The notes under the pieces are model-generated. The model saw only the letters and a program-made list of their open reading frames with translations. It was not told the DNA's origin and did no database searches. The position numbers were made by a program, and so were the translations under genes. 64,000 nt of DNA, taken from the NCBI RefSeq assembly GCF_041296385.1, contig NC_091013.1, forward strand, positions 34,632,001 to 34,696,000, written 5' to 3'. Each line of letters begins with the position of its first letter. Position 1 is the first letter of the stretch. The DNA is from Aphelocoma coerulescens (taxonomy: Eukaryota; Chordata; Aves; Passeriformes; Corvidae). This document shows positions 1-12,823 of this stretch, one piece after another.

Positions 1-3000
1 TTGACAGGAGTCCCAGAAACGCCACTCCTTTAAATATTATATATGTGCATGCCATGTTGTGTTTAATAAACTTTCAAAATTATCATCTTTCACATCACTT
101 AAATATCTGCATGTTGAGCTAAGTTTTTATCATTAATAAGATTTTTCTTTAAATGGACTGTTGTACCTACAATACATATGATTGGAAAAGGTGTCATACT
201 TCAGCTTTTTGTATGTGGATGTAGGAATGAGGAAAAAAGTAAAGTTTACTTCAGAAAATAATGGTATCTATGGCAACAGATGCATGCTGTGTTTCAGTGG
301 GGAAATATAAGCAGCCATTTTAGAAAAGAAGACGTTATTTCAATAATGACTTTTCAATAATTCATTACACAAATTTTACAAGTCAAGTTAAGAAGTACTC
401 CCATAGACAAACTAATGGGTATTAAGTTAATTTTGATACTCAACAGTGATTATTCCTGCAATTAAATATTCTTCTCAGGTTATGGTTAAAAAATGCCTGA
501 GAAATATTTTCCAGAGAGACACTAACAAAAATAAAGTTCGACATTTCTCAAGTGGAAATAGAGTACAAACTTTTTATAGCTGTCCTTGTTACCATTTTAT
601 ATCCATGGTGTCTCTACCAGGATAACAAAGATTTCTAACTACATGTCCACAGGCAGAATGGGTAATAGCTGAATATTTATTTAACTAGTACTTAAAAGCT
701 TACCTAATTCATAAACATTTGTGTTAGGGGTATGTGGTTCCTACAGGCACATTAATGGAGTTTCTAATTTAGATTGTTTCTTGTTAATAATTCAAAATAG
801 TGACATCTTTCCAAAGCCTTAGGTGCTGTCCCTGGCTGCTCTTTTGCTTGTACTGTATCTGAAGCGGTAAGTCCTTTTACCCTCTTGCAATATCAACTGC
901 TTCCGAAACTGCAGCAAGAAACATGAGAAAGCACTTTATATCTTTGTTTATAGTAGTTGTGGAGAGCCAAGGCTGCATGCTAATGATCTCAATAGTGACT
1001 AATGAGTAGTGAAGTTTTCAAGCAGGAAGATGTTGAAAGAGACGAAATAGCAGAGGTGAGAGAGAAAGAGTAAATCAGACCACCAGCATTAAACCCTGAC
1101 ACCAGCAGCCTGGAATTTTCAGGTGAAATTCACACCATTTCAGGGAGTCACTATAGGATATATGCCCCTATTCACTCTTTTAAACATTATTTTAATAACT
1201 GTTAGTTTTAAAATTAGAAATCAGAGAGAATTAGGAGTTAAAAGGAGGCACAGGTTCTGTACCACTTCACTGTGAAGGGATTAATTTTATTATTAAAGAA
1301 GCATGCAAAGATAGGCATGTGTGAAGGGAACATAGACCTGGCTCAGATGCACACTTTGGCAGCAATTCCAAAGCTAAATCCTTGACAGGCTGCTTTCTTT
1401 GTACACGTATATTTTAGTATTTTTAACCCAAAATTTACATACACAGTTGGCCTGCGGAGAACTTGGAAGGTGGCACCGGAGCTCCTGGGTGGCTACTCTG
1501 GATGAGTGATCCTTCTTCTTCATCAACCTCTCTGGACAAAGGAATTCCATTTTATATGCTGGACATGCTTCATGGTGAGCGTGGTGGAATGAGGCTTTTT
1601 TCTTTACATACGTGCCCAGACAGCCTGTAAAGGCCTGAAGGCACTAGGAATGTGATTTCTCACCTTATGAAGGATTACAGAGATCTTCAAGCACCTTGTC
1701 CCCAGTGAGTCTGTTATAATAAAGAGTGTTTTCATTCTGAAGAAATTCACCATTTAGAAGAAGAATTTGATATATTCAGTTTTTCTAAAGACATAATTTT
1801 ACCTTCTCTTTCACTCCAAAACCCCTGAGCTAAATATTTGTTTGTTTATGGATGTGGTATGTTTTTCTGTGATGCTGGTAGGGCATATCTAGATTTTGTT
1901 CAAATGTTTTTCTATTACAGAAAATTACATTTATGTTTTAAATTTACTATTTCAAAAATAAACACAGACAAAATTTTCTATCCTGACCTACACAGCAGCT
2001 CTCACCTCCCATAGTCTGTTCTTCCTGCATGAGGGGAACTCCCATTGATGTGTGGATCTGAGAGAAGAATTTTGCCCTAAGGGCTCAATTTTGCTCTGTG
2101 ATTGACATACGCATATCATCAAAAATAGAATAAGCTATGCATTTGAGGAGCTATCAGCAGCTCCTGTGCAATGCTGTTGCTCTTGGAGATTTCTGTCATC
2201 CTACTAAAATGTGTGATAGGCTGAGAGTTATCCTAGTTCTAATGCTTGTGCTAACAGCCCCTCCCCTGAAAAAGATGAGGTAGAAACAAAGGGTGATCTT
2301 CCTTTGTTATTGTAATGAATCATATTATAGCAGCTCAGGCAAATTTAACAAATGCTTTTTTCTTATAACACTTCCTTGGGTAGGTCTCATTCTAGAGTCT
2401 CTTCAGACAGATACTCACTCAGGAGCTCTCTGGCTGCACATGTATTTTCACATCCTTTGACATTCTCTGAGACCCATCTGCAAAATATGGCATTTGTGGT
2501 TTTCAGAGGAAAGAGTGGATTACACTGGACATAAAACTCAGGGTTTTATTGTGGGTAGAAGAGTATTTCAGTGCCTTGCTCTGAGGTGTTTGTATATCTA
2601 GGAAAAGTTACCTCGGGGGCAAAAATTGTCACCTCTCTTCCTTTCAGAACAAGTGTCTGTGGTCTTCCTTTCTGACTGTTTTCCTCCAGGTTTTCCTGCT
2701 GGCCTGAATAATATGACCACTGAGCTTCAGTGAACACAAGTTTGGGTAGAAATCAGTACTTTCCCTTGATTTTTCCCACTTCTGATCCCACACTTTTTTT
2801 CTGCTGGTGGGGAGGTTCTGCTCCTCTGTTATGGTTACTTTCATGTATCACTAGACCTCTAATGAGCACATTCTTAGTCCAAAATAAGGTATCTTGATGC
2901 AGTATAGCAGGAAGTGGGTGTCATGATTCACTGCTAGGTGGGACTGGGTGAATAGCTGGGGCTCAAGGGGCCGGTTTCTCGTGCTTTCTTTCCGAAATTT

Positions 3001-6000
3001 TTCCTGCTGTCCCAGAGACAGCGACACAGTGCAAGCATAGCAAGACCTCTTAAAGGACTTGTTAGGTGCATGCTGCTCTGAACTCTAAAGCTGACCTCCC
3101 CTCGCCTAAAACAAATCTTTATTATTAGAGAAATTTATAAAACTATTCCAAAAGGATACAAAATTAACTCCCTCTGTCTTGTACTAAGAATATCTGTGAC
3201 AGCAGTTAGAAGACAGTGTCATATTACAAAAAGCTTTCATTCTGGTTTTTAACTCCACCTATGCTATGATCTGCCTCCCTGTTGGAAGTTTCAAAGGAAG
3301 GAGGTTCCTTTTCTTGCTATACAGCAGGAAGAGTGGCTGGAAGCTCCTTTTTACCTTTGCTGTGATTACAGAAAGGACCCTTTCTCATTGAAATTGGCAG
3401 GAATAACAGAACCCCCTTTTCCTCTGGAGGAGAGCAATTTCTTCCAGAGGAAGGCACTGAAGAGCAGTTCCCAGCACTGCCTACTGGGTCCCCTGCACTC
3501 TCTCAGCCTCACACAGTTACTCGAGCAATATCAAAAGTGTTCTTCAGAGGAATTGATTAAAACATGCAATTTTTAAAATAAATGGGATGGTTTGTAGTTC
3601 CTGGGAGGTGTGCTAATATGAATATTCCATTATTTCTTTAACAAAGGCCAAATAATCATAGTTTGGGAAAGCTGGTTTATGTAAACAATAATGTAGTTAA
3701 ACCCCTGAGACTGGTTACAGCTTGGAGAGGGACACCGCCTGGCCTCCATGTAGGTGCTGACAGTGTATGTTTCTGTGTTAGCTCAACACTCCCACTAGTT
3801 CATTCACTCAACAGAGTCTAGAGCAGATATTTGGGGACTAACTCACTTACCAAGGGAGGTGTTACAGTGTATCTGAGACCTCCAAGTGAGTTTTGATGTA
3901 ATACATATGAAGGAACTTCTGGCAGGATATCTGGCACCTTGCAGGATACACCAGAGCACCAGAAATGGCAGCCATGGATCTCTCCAGTGACTAGATTGGC
4001 ACCTCATTCTTTTGTAGCCATCTATATTGTTAACCACTAAGTTAAGGCACCTGAATCTTGATCAAAATCTCCACTCCAGAGTCACTGTGCCATGACTAAT
4101 TCCTGGAATTTGATCATGTTGACTATGATGTATGATATAGGATTAGTCAAAGACATGCAGTGGTATTCCTTCTGATTTTGTAACTGATGTTTATCAAAGG
4201 TATAGAAATTTAAATAAACAGTGCAAAAAGCTTATCTTGTGAATATGGATCATAATTTGTTCTTTTGATGTTTATATTAGTGTTTTTGAAAAAAACCCCT
4301 CTTATTTAAAGTATGAATATTTGCATTCAATGTTCAATGCACTAAAGTGGTTCCAAATATCATGAAAATATAATTCCAGCTGTTACTTGAATCTGTGTTC
4401 AGGGACCTGTTTTTTCATTATATGACCTGCCTCTCTTCACAATTGCTGTAGTGATTCTTATTTGCTGCTTGGAGATAAAACATACCTTCTCCACACTCTC
4501 AGATTTACTTAAGGTAAACTTGAGCCAAAACCTACTATTTCAAACCTTTCAACTTCAAAATGCTTCACAAAAATTTAAAACTAATCACAACCATATCCTT
4601 CAGTAGGAAGTATAACACATATTACAGGTGGGAAAAACGAGAGAGATAAAATAGCATCCTGAGAGAGCACATGAAATGCTCAATCTGCTTCAGGCCGCTA
4701 AACATGCTGCCAGGCAATATGAAAATGTATAAGAGCTATAAGGCAATTTCTAGGGTTATCAAAATATGTGTTCACCTGGGATAAGACAGTATGCCCACTG
4801 TGGGAATGGCTGGTGATACAGCTACAGAAACCTCCTGTGTTGCACCGGTGGACAGGTGTGATTGTAGGACATTGATAAAACATTGGCTGATCATCTTACT
4901 CTTCAGATCAGCCTCCTGTGAGGAAAAGAATATGCCTGAAAGTGATTAAAAAATATTGATTTTTTAAAATAAAATCTCAAGATCAACAGATCAACATACA
5001 TGTAGCTGAAATATGATTCAATTCCTGGAAATGACATAAATTCCAGACTTGCTTCTGTAGAACATGAGCCTTAAATCTTACACATTAGTAGAGGCAAACA
5101 TCTGATGGTGAAAATCCCACCTCAAGCTGATGAGGCCAGTAATGAAGTGTCCATCATACTCCTGATGAACACAACAAAATATTTGCTGTAGAAATAAAAC
5201 TCATACAAAAATAATTTTCTTTTCCATTGGTAGGAATTCACTTCATATAAGAAAGAAAAAAATTGAAGCGTAATTTTGAATCTCTAAAGCAGCACAAACC
5301 TGAACTGAGAAATCCAGCAGGCTGAGAAAACACCTAAAACCAAATAAAGCACAAAAATCTGGAATATTTCCTTACAATTTATGCAATGCAGCTGAGTGCA
5401 TCTGTAGCGGGCACTCTAGAAATCACTTTTTATTAAATCATACTTTTCCTGCCTTTAGTTTTTTCCATATGTCCTAAACCACTATTGCTTTACTCCACTG
5501 ATCAGATGAGCCAAGTAGCTTCTCCTAGTGGCAGAGGAGACCACAGGCTGCATCCTGTCTCCCATCAGAATGGGATCTACTGTATAGCAGCACTGGAATT
5601 GTCAGTGCTTGGTGGTACTGCCTTTAATACACAAGAGTATTGATATTGCCTTTAATACACAAGAGTGCTGGGTTGATGCTTCCCAGAAGTCTTGGGCTGG
5701 CTAAGGCACTGCTAAACTCATATATGACTCAGGGTAAAGCTTGTATGCTTCAGAGGGGTCTGGAAAGGTAAGTGAGTGAGGGCAGACTGCCACGATCAAA
5801 AAAGAAAAGCCTATTGCTTTTAACCATCTAGCTGTCTGAGGACCATGCCCTGTTCATTTGTAAAGGATTGGGAGTGAGCAAACGGAATGAATTGTCTAGC
5901 AAGAGTATTGAGCTGGGTATACTTTTAATAAACCAAGGCTCAGCTGGAACTTTCTGAAGCACTTATGGATTGAAGGAGAGTTTTTGAGTGTCAGCTACTG

Positions 6001-7136
6001 AAGTCTCTTTTTACAGGTCAGATTGCCAGCTGCAGACAATCCACATATTTATTAACAAAACCTGCTACCTTGCACCCTGCTTTAGGGCTGGATTTTAGCT
6101 ATTTACTGACTGGAGCATGAATATGACATGACTTAAGAAGACACAATTTAGTCAATGGAAGCAAAAATCCGCCTGTTTTCCTCAGGTTTGCCATATGATT
6201 TTCTCTCTCTGGCACACACGGCATGGCCTATGGCTTCAGCCTCATTAGAACTAACTTTACTTCCCTTCCTGGAGCTACCACTTATGATCATGATGTTCAG
6301 AAAAATTACCTTAAGGGTAGAACAGAGACATAAGTAATTTTTCAGGCATAGTTTCAGTACTGGATGGCCATTTAACTTCCCATATTATGTAATGTAGTTT
6401 GGATTTTAACATGTGATTATTTGAGACCAAGGGAGACAGTTCTTCCCTCCTGGTAGAAACTCTGTTTTCCAAACCTCAAAGATAATAAAACTTGCAACGC
6501 TGATGTCCATTTATCTTATTTGTCAACGTTAGAAAGTGTAATTATATTTCTTCTTTTAGATCACTTTTCAGCAAGCTCTTTTCCCATCACCTCTTGTTTT
6601 TCTCTGTCTCTTGGGGCTCAACCTTGTCAGTGTTCTCGCTCATTCACATTTCACATTGCTGGTCAAGATAATGTGCTTAGGGCTATGAAATGTTGATGGA
6701 TGGCCAAATGAAGCTTCAATGTCATAGATCTCTAAATCTATTGTATTTAATTAGAAATGTCTTAGGGACTCTCAATCCTTTTAATCCTTTCTTGAATAAA
6801 ACCTATATGGGGACATGGTATTTTGTTTTCTGTAAGAACACCAACAAGGGTAGAGAAAAAGTTTGGTATTGATCAAAACCAGCTCAATGAATCCAAGTTC
6901 AACTCAGAGGGGGTTGTTGAATGAGCCAAGGCCTGTGCTGCACAGGCAGTTATCTCTGTATGTGAGGTTGGTCACAGGACTTTTAGTTAGTCAGTGTTGT
7001 CTATATATTACAATTACCAGCTTTGATAGTTAGAAATAATTTGCAACTTTTATGCATTTTGAGAAGATTGGACCTCAAAACTGTCTTGTTAAGGATATTG
7101 CATTATGGAAAGGAAAGCATCAAATGATACAGCGTT

Positions 7137-7138
<2 letters not shown>
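1..7138. other. non-coding DNA, no gene recognised
   Basis: AT-rich unique-looking sequence with stops in every frame. The longest open frames are about 60-66 codons, start in unremarkable contexts and show no recognisable domain. No LTR, CR1 end or RNA gene was recognised. The only local structure noted is the short direct repeat at 5619-5666. Intron or intergenic DNA are equally possible. Confidence 0.6.
5619..5666. repeat. 20-base direct repeat, two copies
   Basis: An identical 20-base unit (tgcctttaatacacaagagt) occurs at 5619-5638 and again at 5647-5666, separated by 8 bases, giving a 28-base period. It looks like a local tandem duplication with slight divergence in the spacer. Confidence 0.9.

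Positions 7139-7174
<36 letters not shown>
7139..7174. repeat. poly(T) tract, 36 bases
   Basis: An uninterrupted run of 36 T. On the - strand it could be read as a poly(A) tail, but no polyadenylation signal or retrocopy body was recognised to its right, so it is best treated as a simple mononucleotide repeat. Confidence 0.95.
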
Positions 7175-7180
<6 letters not shown>

Positions 7181-9660
7181 GCTAAAATATCACTCTCTTC
7201 TGAAGCTAGGAATTAGAATGGTAATAGTAGGATTGGTAGGACTGTGCTTCCCTTTCCCCATCAGAGTACATACAGGGCTTTCTATACCATGTAACTTGAT
7301 GCCTATTTTTTAAAAACTTCTTCTGAAGGCAAACTCTGAGAAATATTTCATAGTGAAAGCAATTGACAAAGCTCTAAACTTCCTTTTAGGTGTCTCTAAC
7401 CTTTTGCTGAAGACTTTTCAGAAGCTTTTTTGATAATTAAGAAAGGAATGCAAATTATCCTGGTATTTAAACTACTTATAGTAGATGAGAAAATCTCTGT
7501 AATAATCCTGCTTTCATTCAGTCTCTAAAATGGTCTATTGGCAGTAAAAATGATCAGGTGTTATCTCAGTTTAATGAAAAATATGTTGTGAAAATAATAC
7601 TGACATTTGGAAGATTCATTTAGTCATTTTGCAATTGTGCACGTGTGACTAGCCAGTAAACTTTTCAAGTTACGTAAAAAAACCAATTTGTGAGCAAGTT
7701 TTTATGGCTTGAAATGGTACTAAATATATGGCTATATCTTCAGCCAGAATAACCATAGTGTACCTTGAATGATGTCAGTAAAACCACTCTCTTTTGGTTT
7801 TGTTAAGGACACAATGACCTATGCAGTTCCAACTTGAAATAATCAGCTTTCTCACTCACTCAGGAGAACATTGCCAAATTCAAAACTTTAATACTTTTAA
7901 GCTGTTAGGGTTTAAAGTGATGGATTTGCTCAGGGTTGGGAGGAAAAATTTAATCCGACTTCTTGTTTTGGATTAAGAAAAGTGCTTCCAGAGCCCTGAG
8001 TCTGAGCGAAGGATGGCCTCACATTGGTTCATAATAGCAGCACTTCTCTTGGAATCTGTAGCTCTGCAGGGATTATGAGAACATGGAATTTGGAGAAAGA
8101 AAATTTGGCTAAGTCAGATAGTTTATTCCCCTGAAAGATGTGAATATTCCATAAACAGATGAGAGACTAGCCCTTATGTGTAAATCCTACTGAATTTACA
8201 CAGTGGAGGGAACAAAGCTGTAGTAGCAGCTATTAATAAAGCATATGAGTTGTGAATGCATTAAGATGAAATATATTTCAATATTTCAATATTTCTGATT
8301 GATTTGAAAGATTTTAGTCATAACCAGCTGTCATGAGAACCTGGAGGAAGTGATTGTGATGGTATGAATTCACTGGGTCTTTCTGTAGAGGTGCTATTAT
8401 TGTGGTCTAACTTCAAATTCAGCTTTGGCTTGTTAAGTGCCTTAAAACCTGAGTACAACCCTCTTTTTGGCAGGAGCTCGTGGGCTGAAGATGCATCTTT
8501 CTCAGTAACTGTATAGACACAGCTTTATTTATATGGTTGGGAGACAAAAAGACAAAAATTTGCAGCACTACTCACTGTGCCAGCTCTTGTAGCAGCCTCA
8601 GACCTTTTAAGAATTTGCAGATAAGCCCATATATGATGTTCATATGGATCTTTCATTTTTACCTGCATATCACTGAGGTGTACACATTCAACCTCTGTCT
8701 TTCAGAAATAAAAAGAAATATAAGTGGTAACTTTGAGTAAATTTCCTTTTTTCCCCCTTTCCCCCGACTCTGCTTAAAACTACGTCAAGTTTTCCAGATG
8801 ATGCCCTTCTGTCTTTTAGCAGTTCTAACCACATGGAATTTGAAGACTGCTTTTATATATAATGGATTTTCAGATGTTTGACAACCTGATTGAACCTAGA
8901 TGGAGTTTCAGCCTTGCTCACCATATTCTGAGATCTGTCATCCTGAGCAAGGGTGAGATAGTCTTAGAAGCAGCAAGCCTGGGATTTCCATGGAGTGTAT
9001 GATAAAGATGTAGTCAAAGACAAGCAGAGGGAAATGATATTTTCCCACTTTGAGGTATCTGTTGTGGTGTTTGCCTGCTTCTCTTTTATACCAAAGGTGT
9101 GAGTTTATTTGTCTTTCTTATTTATTACTGTACCACTGATCTTGGACCAAATGTTCTAAGTCCTGCACATCTTGAGAGCAGCAGGTTTACTGGATGTGTG
9201 CAGACCATCTGCACTCTGCACATGTAACAGATCCACTCCTTCCAAGAACTGTTAGATTTACGAAACTTGTGCAATGTGGCTTGCACACCTAGGAAATGAT
9301 GAGAGGAATTGCCTAGATCTAGTTCTTCTGAGAGTTTAGAAAGAAGAAGAAAGGCAAACTGTAGGAAAACTGACCTTCAAGAAGGAGAAATGTTTCCCCA
9401 TGTGGGAAACTTATTCTGTGAGGTTTGGACAGAAGACAAATCCAGCGACTGTGAGAAATCTTAGCATCTGAGGGAAAAATCTGTTCAACAGTTAATATGG
9501 CTTCAGGCTCTGTAATCCCCTGAGGCAGGAAAGCAACCTCTGTGCCTTAGAAACTCCTTCAAGGTGTCAGCCTTGTCAGCGTGGCACTTGTGAACCACTG
9601 CATTGGAAAGCCACAGGGCGTGTAAAGGCTACGGGTCCCAGCCAATCAGTCTGGTAGAGA
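7175..9660. other. non-coding DNA, no gene recognised
   Basis: AT-rich sequence without recognisable coding, RNA or mobile-element signals. The 5' LTR or leader expected for the Gypsy remnant downstream could lie in the right part of this block, but I could not recognise one. Confidence 0.5.
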
Positions 9661-9663
9661 ACC

Positions 9664-10032
9664 TTGGAAGTGATGCAGCTGTACCCAGCAATGGGAAATG
9701 GGCAAGACACCAGGTCAGTTTCTTGTACACAAATTAATCACCAGGAGGTAACCAATGATGCTGAAAATAAAAAGGAAGAAAGAAAGTGTCTCAAGTGGAA
9801 TAATGAGGCAATGAAGAATTTCACTGCAGAGAAAACTTTGGATGAGTGGGACATAACAGCAGAAGATGTGAATGACCCCATACTCTTTATCTGCTTGCAA
9901 AAGGGAAGGCAGTTAGAGGATATTAGCTGTCATACAACAGGTTGTACTGAAGTCCTGACAGGTTTCTTTGGTTTCCAGTTACTTAGGCAGTCAAAATTAA
10001 CCATGAAAATTTTCAGGAGTATTTTACTCTGA
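9664..10032 (+). other. 122-codon open frame just upstream of the Gypsy remnant
   Basis: An open frame beginning at a TTG codon; the first ATG is at 9673. It has a hydrophilic, lysine- and glutamate-rich first half and a hydrophobic end, and it stops about 140 bases before the first recognisable gag motif. I do not recognise a domain. Its position would suit the amino-terminal part of a decayed gag, yet its residues do not line up with Ty3/Gypsy gag proteins that I know, and an open frame is surprising next to such a damaged element. It may be chance or an unrelated insertion. It is the longest open frame outside the LTR at 12824-13803. Confidence 0.25.
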
Positions 10033-10056
10033 AACAATGAAATATAAGGATTTATC

Positions 10057-10078
10057 TTTTTTTTTTTTTTTTTTTTTT
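10057..10078. repeat. poly(T) tract, 22 bases
   Basis: A run of 22 T followed by AT-rich sequence, lying between the open frame at 9664-10032 and the gag remains. Confidence 0.95.
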
Positions 10079-10159
10079 AATTTATTTTAAAGAAAGCTGT
10101 ATAAAAAAGAAGGTAAAATCCATAACAGCAAAAGTCCGTGACTGAAGAGAAAACTTCAC

Positions 10160-10480
10160 AATTTAATGAAGCAAGAGCCTGATTACAAAGCAGATTGTGA
10201 CTGGATCTGGAACAAATCATCTGAACATCATGAAATAACTCTTGACAAAGTACTTAGAGTTTGTCAAACTAACCAGGTGCCCAGTTCAGAATGAAGGAGA
10301 GGACATAATTGAGAATCCAAAACAGAGCAAAGAAAGATGCTTGATGAAGATGTAATTGGTATCCTACAAGAGCAGCATCTGGGCCTGCAGATTGCATGGA
10401 AAAGAGCACAAGCCATAAACTGGAAGAAGGTATGCACTAGATTACATCACTGTGAAATAGTGTGTAAGAAGCAGCACACA
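10160..10480 (+). pseudogene. Gypsy gag remnant: capsid C-terminus and zinc knuckle
   Basis: Two adjacent frames give SLITKQIVTG (10176-10205) and ITLDKVLRVCQTNQ (10235-10276). They resemble the end of Ty3/Gypsy capsid domains, where a segment like 'SLIRDRIVCGI' is followed by 'LTLDKAIQICR'. At about 10430-10475 a frame reads VCTRLHHCEIVCKK, which resembles the second half of a zinc knuckle with the middle cysteine and aromatic residue changed. A cysteine/histidine-bearing stretch at 10385-10415 may be the first half. Gag would form the particle and bind RNA. Stops and frame changes between blocks show it is not functional. The amino-terminal part is not recognised. Confidence 0.7.
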
Positions 10481-10546
10481 GGAGATCAATGACAGCACCA
10501 TTTGCTCTGGGGGATTCTTCATAAGAGCAATTAATCAGAAGATGAA

Positions 10547-10720
10547 TGGACTATCACCCTGAAAGCAAGTAAGACATTTATTCATTTTAAATTGGATACT
10601 GGTGCACATGATGGTGTGTTGATTGAAATAATGTTATCCTCCTGACAAGAAGCAGATAATGGAGAGTCAGGGGAGGTTTACAGGGGTGAGATGATAGCAA
10701 CTAAAGTTAACATGAGGGTA
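10547..10720 (+). pseudogene. Gypsy aspartic protease remnant
   Basis: One frame reads without a stop from a tryptophan codon at 10547 through TFIHFKLDTGA (10574-10606), carrying the D-T-G active-site triad of retropepsins at 10595-10603. The preceding 'WTITLK' matches the strand leading into the active site in K02A2.6-like proteins. Just after LDTGA the family usually has a hydrophobic strand (Asp-Val-Thr-Val-Ile type); here it is changed and the frame stops at 10646-10648. The flap and second half can only be guessed. The enzyme would have processed the polyprotein; this copy is dead. Confidence 0.7.
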
Positions 10721-11204
10721 AATAAAGTGGACAGATACAGTCTGTATTAACTTCATGGAGAGGAGCGCTCATTATAGAAAAAATAATGTGTTGAATCTTT
10801 GTTCTCATCAGGACAATGTGCTCATGAGAGAGGACAGGAGGACAGTGTACCTGAGGAAGCATCAGAGGACACCAGCCATGCAACAGCTGTCTTTGAGCAG
10901 AATACACATCGGAGGAGAGAGTCAGCCTTCCTCCAGTCCCTCTTCCTACTCAAATTCCATTCCACTGAAGAAAGAGGCAAAAAAAAAAAAAAGGTATGGG
11001 TGAGTTTATTACCCCAACAACCACGAAATGCATAGGAGAACGAGATATGGATACACTGTTCATTCATCTCTAGAGAGAAAAGTAGGGACAGAAGGTTTTC
11101 TGTCTGGATAGACCAGAGGAATTGAATAAATATGAAAAAAAGAAAAAAAAAATCACAGTAGTTTTAGGGGATAATTTTCAGAGATGTTGCCTAATACCAG
11201 GTTT

Positions 11205-11720
11205 TTTTATATGCTGGATGTATCAGCAGGATTCTGGGGAAAGTATTTGGAAAAACACAGCACATATTTAATGTGTTTTCCATGTCTTGTTGAGAAAACC
11301 CGGCTTCTTCAGACTTCCATTTATGTTGTGCTCAGCATTCCATTTTTATAACAAAAATAAAAATTTTGATAGCACAGAAGAAATTGGGGCACCACAGAAG
11401 ATATTTTAATATGGGAAAAATACTAAAAGAAACTGAAATGTCAGAAGAGAATAACTGGAAGCTCTGAGCATCCTGGAACAGAACCAAAGCTGCTGGGTTA
11501 GTGTGATGCCAGCAAAATGTAAATTTTCTGTAACATAAATAACACACCTGAGAAAGAAGGTTATTTGGCAAGACATTTAGGTAACAGTGAAACCACTGCA
11601 GTTGACAAAGAAATAGTAGATTTCTGGGAATGATGGATTACATTAGGACAATTGTACCTTATACTGCTGCCTGAATAAATAAATAGAGAATGCTCCTACA
11701 CAATGACATTGCCTGACCTT
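11205..11720 (+). pseudogene. Gypsy reverse transcriptase remnant
   Basis: Blocks in changing frames follow the order of Ty3/Gypsy RT: LDVSAGFW (11214-11237; the 'LDA..GYWQ' block), GFFRLPFMLCSAF (11302-11340; the 'RFLRLPFGI.SAP' block), EDILIW (11397-11414; from the catalytic Y-x-D-D-ILIW block with the first Asp changed to Glu), AKCKFSVT (11512-11535; the 'KCKFS' block of the thumb) and FLGMMDYIRTIVPY (11621-11662; the 'FLGM.NYL.KFIP' block that begins the connection). Spacing between blocks is close to normal. At least three frame changes and several stops separate them. The 5' part of the domain (fingers) is not recognised. Confidence 0.85.
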
Positions 11721-11799
11721 AATAAAAAGTCTAAGAAGTAAAGGGAATTAATTTGGGAGGATGGTATGCCCAAAACTATATTGTCCACAGGTGTTTCAA

Positions 11800-12180
11800 A
11801 GAAGTATTTTGGGATTTCAGTGCAATCTTCTTGCAGGAAAGTGGTCACAGCTAGGGACCAGTGGTTTATGAATAGTAGATGCTAACAGGAAATGAGAGTT
11901 AATAAGCTCAGATAGAAAAGGAGGCTTTGGCATGGTTGTAAAAGACTTCATGTCTTAGTTGTGGGAGGCCTTAGCTATTACTATTTTATTAGCTGAAATC
12001 GACTGCAAACCACTTATTGCTGTTACTGAAAATGACCTTGTGAACACTCCAGAGAATTCACAGCTTACTTTTATTTTTTTCTACTACAAATGGATGATTT
12101 GTAAATTGAATCTGAACCTGGTAGAGATTTGGAGATGCAGATTCACTCTTCAAATTATTTGAAGCTCAGAATTAGTGTAT
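11800..12180 (+). pseudogene. Gypsy RNase H remnant
   Basis: One frame gives SAIFLQE (11819-11839), then residues like 'PVVYE' and 'MLT', then AQIEKEALA (11906-11932). This is the conserved run 'GAVL.Q...P.AYASR.LT..E..YAQIEKE.LA' of Ty3/Gypsy RNase H. A second frame gives AEIDCKPLIAV (11992-12024), the 'ETDHKPL' block, followed by residues spaced like 'PPR..R..L.L..Y'. Near 12130 another frame shows a Pro-Gly followed by an Asp-Leu, consistent with the 'PGK.L..AD.LSR' end. Four in-frame stops lie between the first two blocks. Confidence 0.85.
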
Positions 12181-12249
12181 TTTGCAAATAAAAATAAACT
12201 TTGTGCTCTGAGGTGAGCTAAGGACCTTGAGTTTCAGACTGACTACTTA

Positions 12250-12823
12250 GGATGAGACTCTACACAAAGTAACAAAGATTAAAATTATAGTGGCAAACCC
12301 AGCATGTTCCTCATCACTCTTATCAGTGCAAGGGGAACTACTACCACTGCATGAAATCTTGTTTCAGGAATCATGACTACTAAGTTATTAAAAAGTATGT
12401 GAAAAGTAGTTACAGAGGTTGATGGAGGCTCCTTGAGGAAAAAAAAAATGTAGCAGAAAGAGGAGAGTTAATTTGACCTTAAATGAAGAAGCTTCAGTTC
12501 TGCTGCATATACCAGAAATAAAGAACAAGGCATAGGAAAGTGTTGTACTGATGGTGCAGAGAAATAACTGGCTGGAGGAAAGCACAAAAAATAGATTATT
12601 TACAGAGATTAGGGAAAAAATGTCCAAAATAGGACACTATGAACTATGTACTTACTATTATTCTGACTCCTGTGAGATGATTTTGTTGGGAGATGCAAGG
12701 AAGGAGTTGATGATGGATATCAAAGATCTTTTCTTTCCTGATACACCATATTTGAAAGCAATGAGCCAGAATTAGATGTGTGTAAATGTGAGCAGTTTGC
12801 AGTGCAATATTGGCTTAATCATC
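12250..12823 (+). pseudogene. Gypsy integrase remnant, N-terminal and catalytic part
   Basis: SVQGELLPLHEILF (12323-12364) matches the linker before integrase in K02A2.6-like proteins ('Y..R.EL...DG.L'). CSRKRRV (12449-12469) fits the 'K.RAR..V.WP' block of the zinc-binding domain, and CCIYQK (12501-12518) fits its C-x-x-C-Q end with one cysteine changed. An open frame of 75 codons (12551-12775) contains LFTEI and then YYYSDSCEM (12653-12679), corresponding to '.DLFE...' and the '.VDYYS.F.E' strand of the catalytic core. The first catalytic Asp appears replaced. The sequence is cut by the LTR starting at 12824. Confidence 0.75.

Noticed and set aside
7139..7174. Poly(T) as the tail of a - strand processed retrocopy
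   Set aside because: No polyadenylation signal or coding remains were recognised to the right; birds lack abundant L1-type retrocopying.
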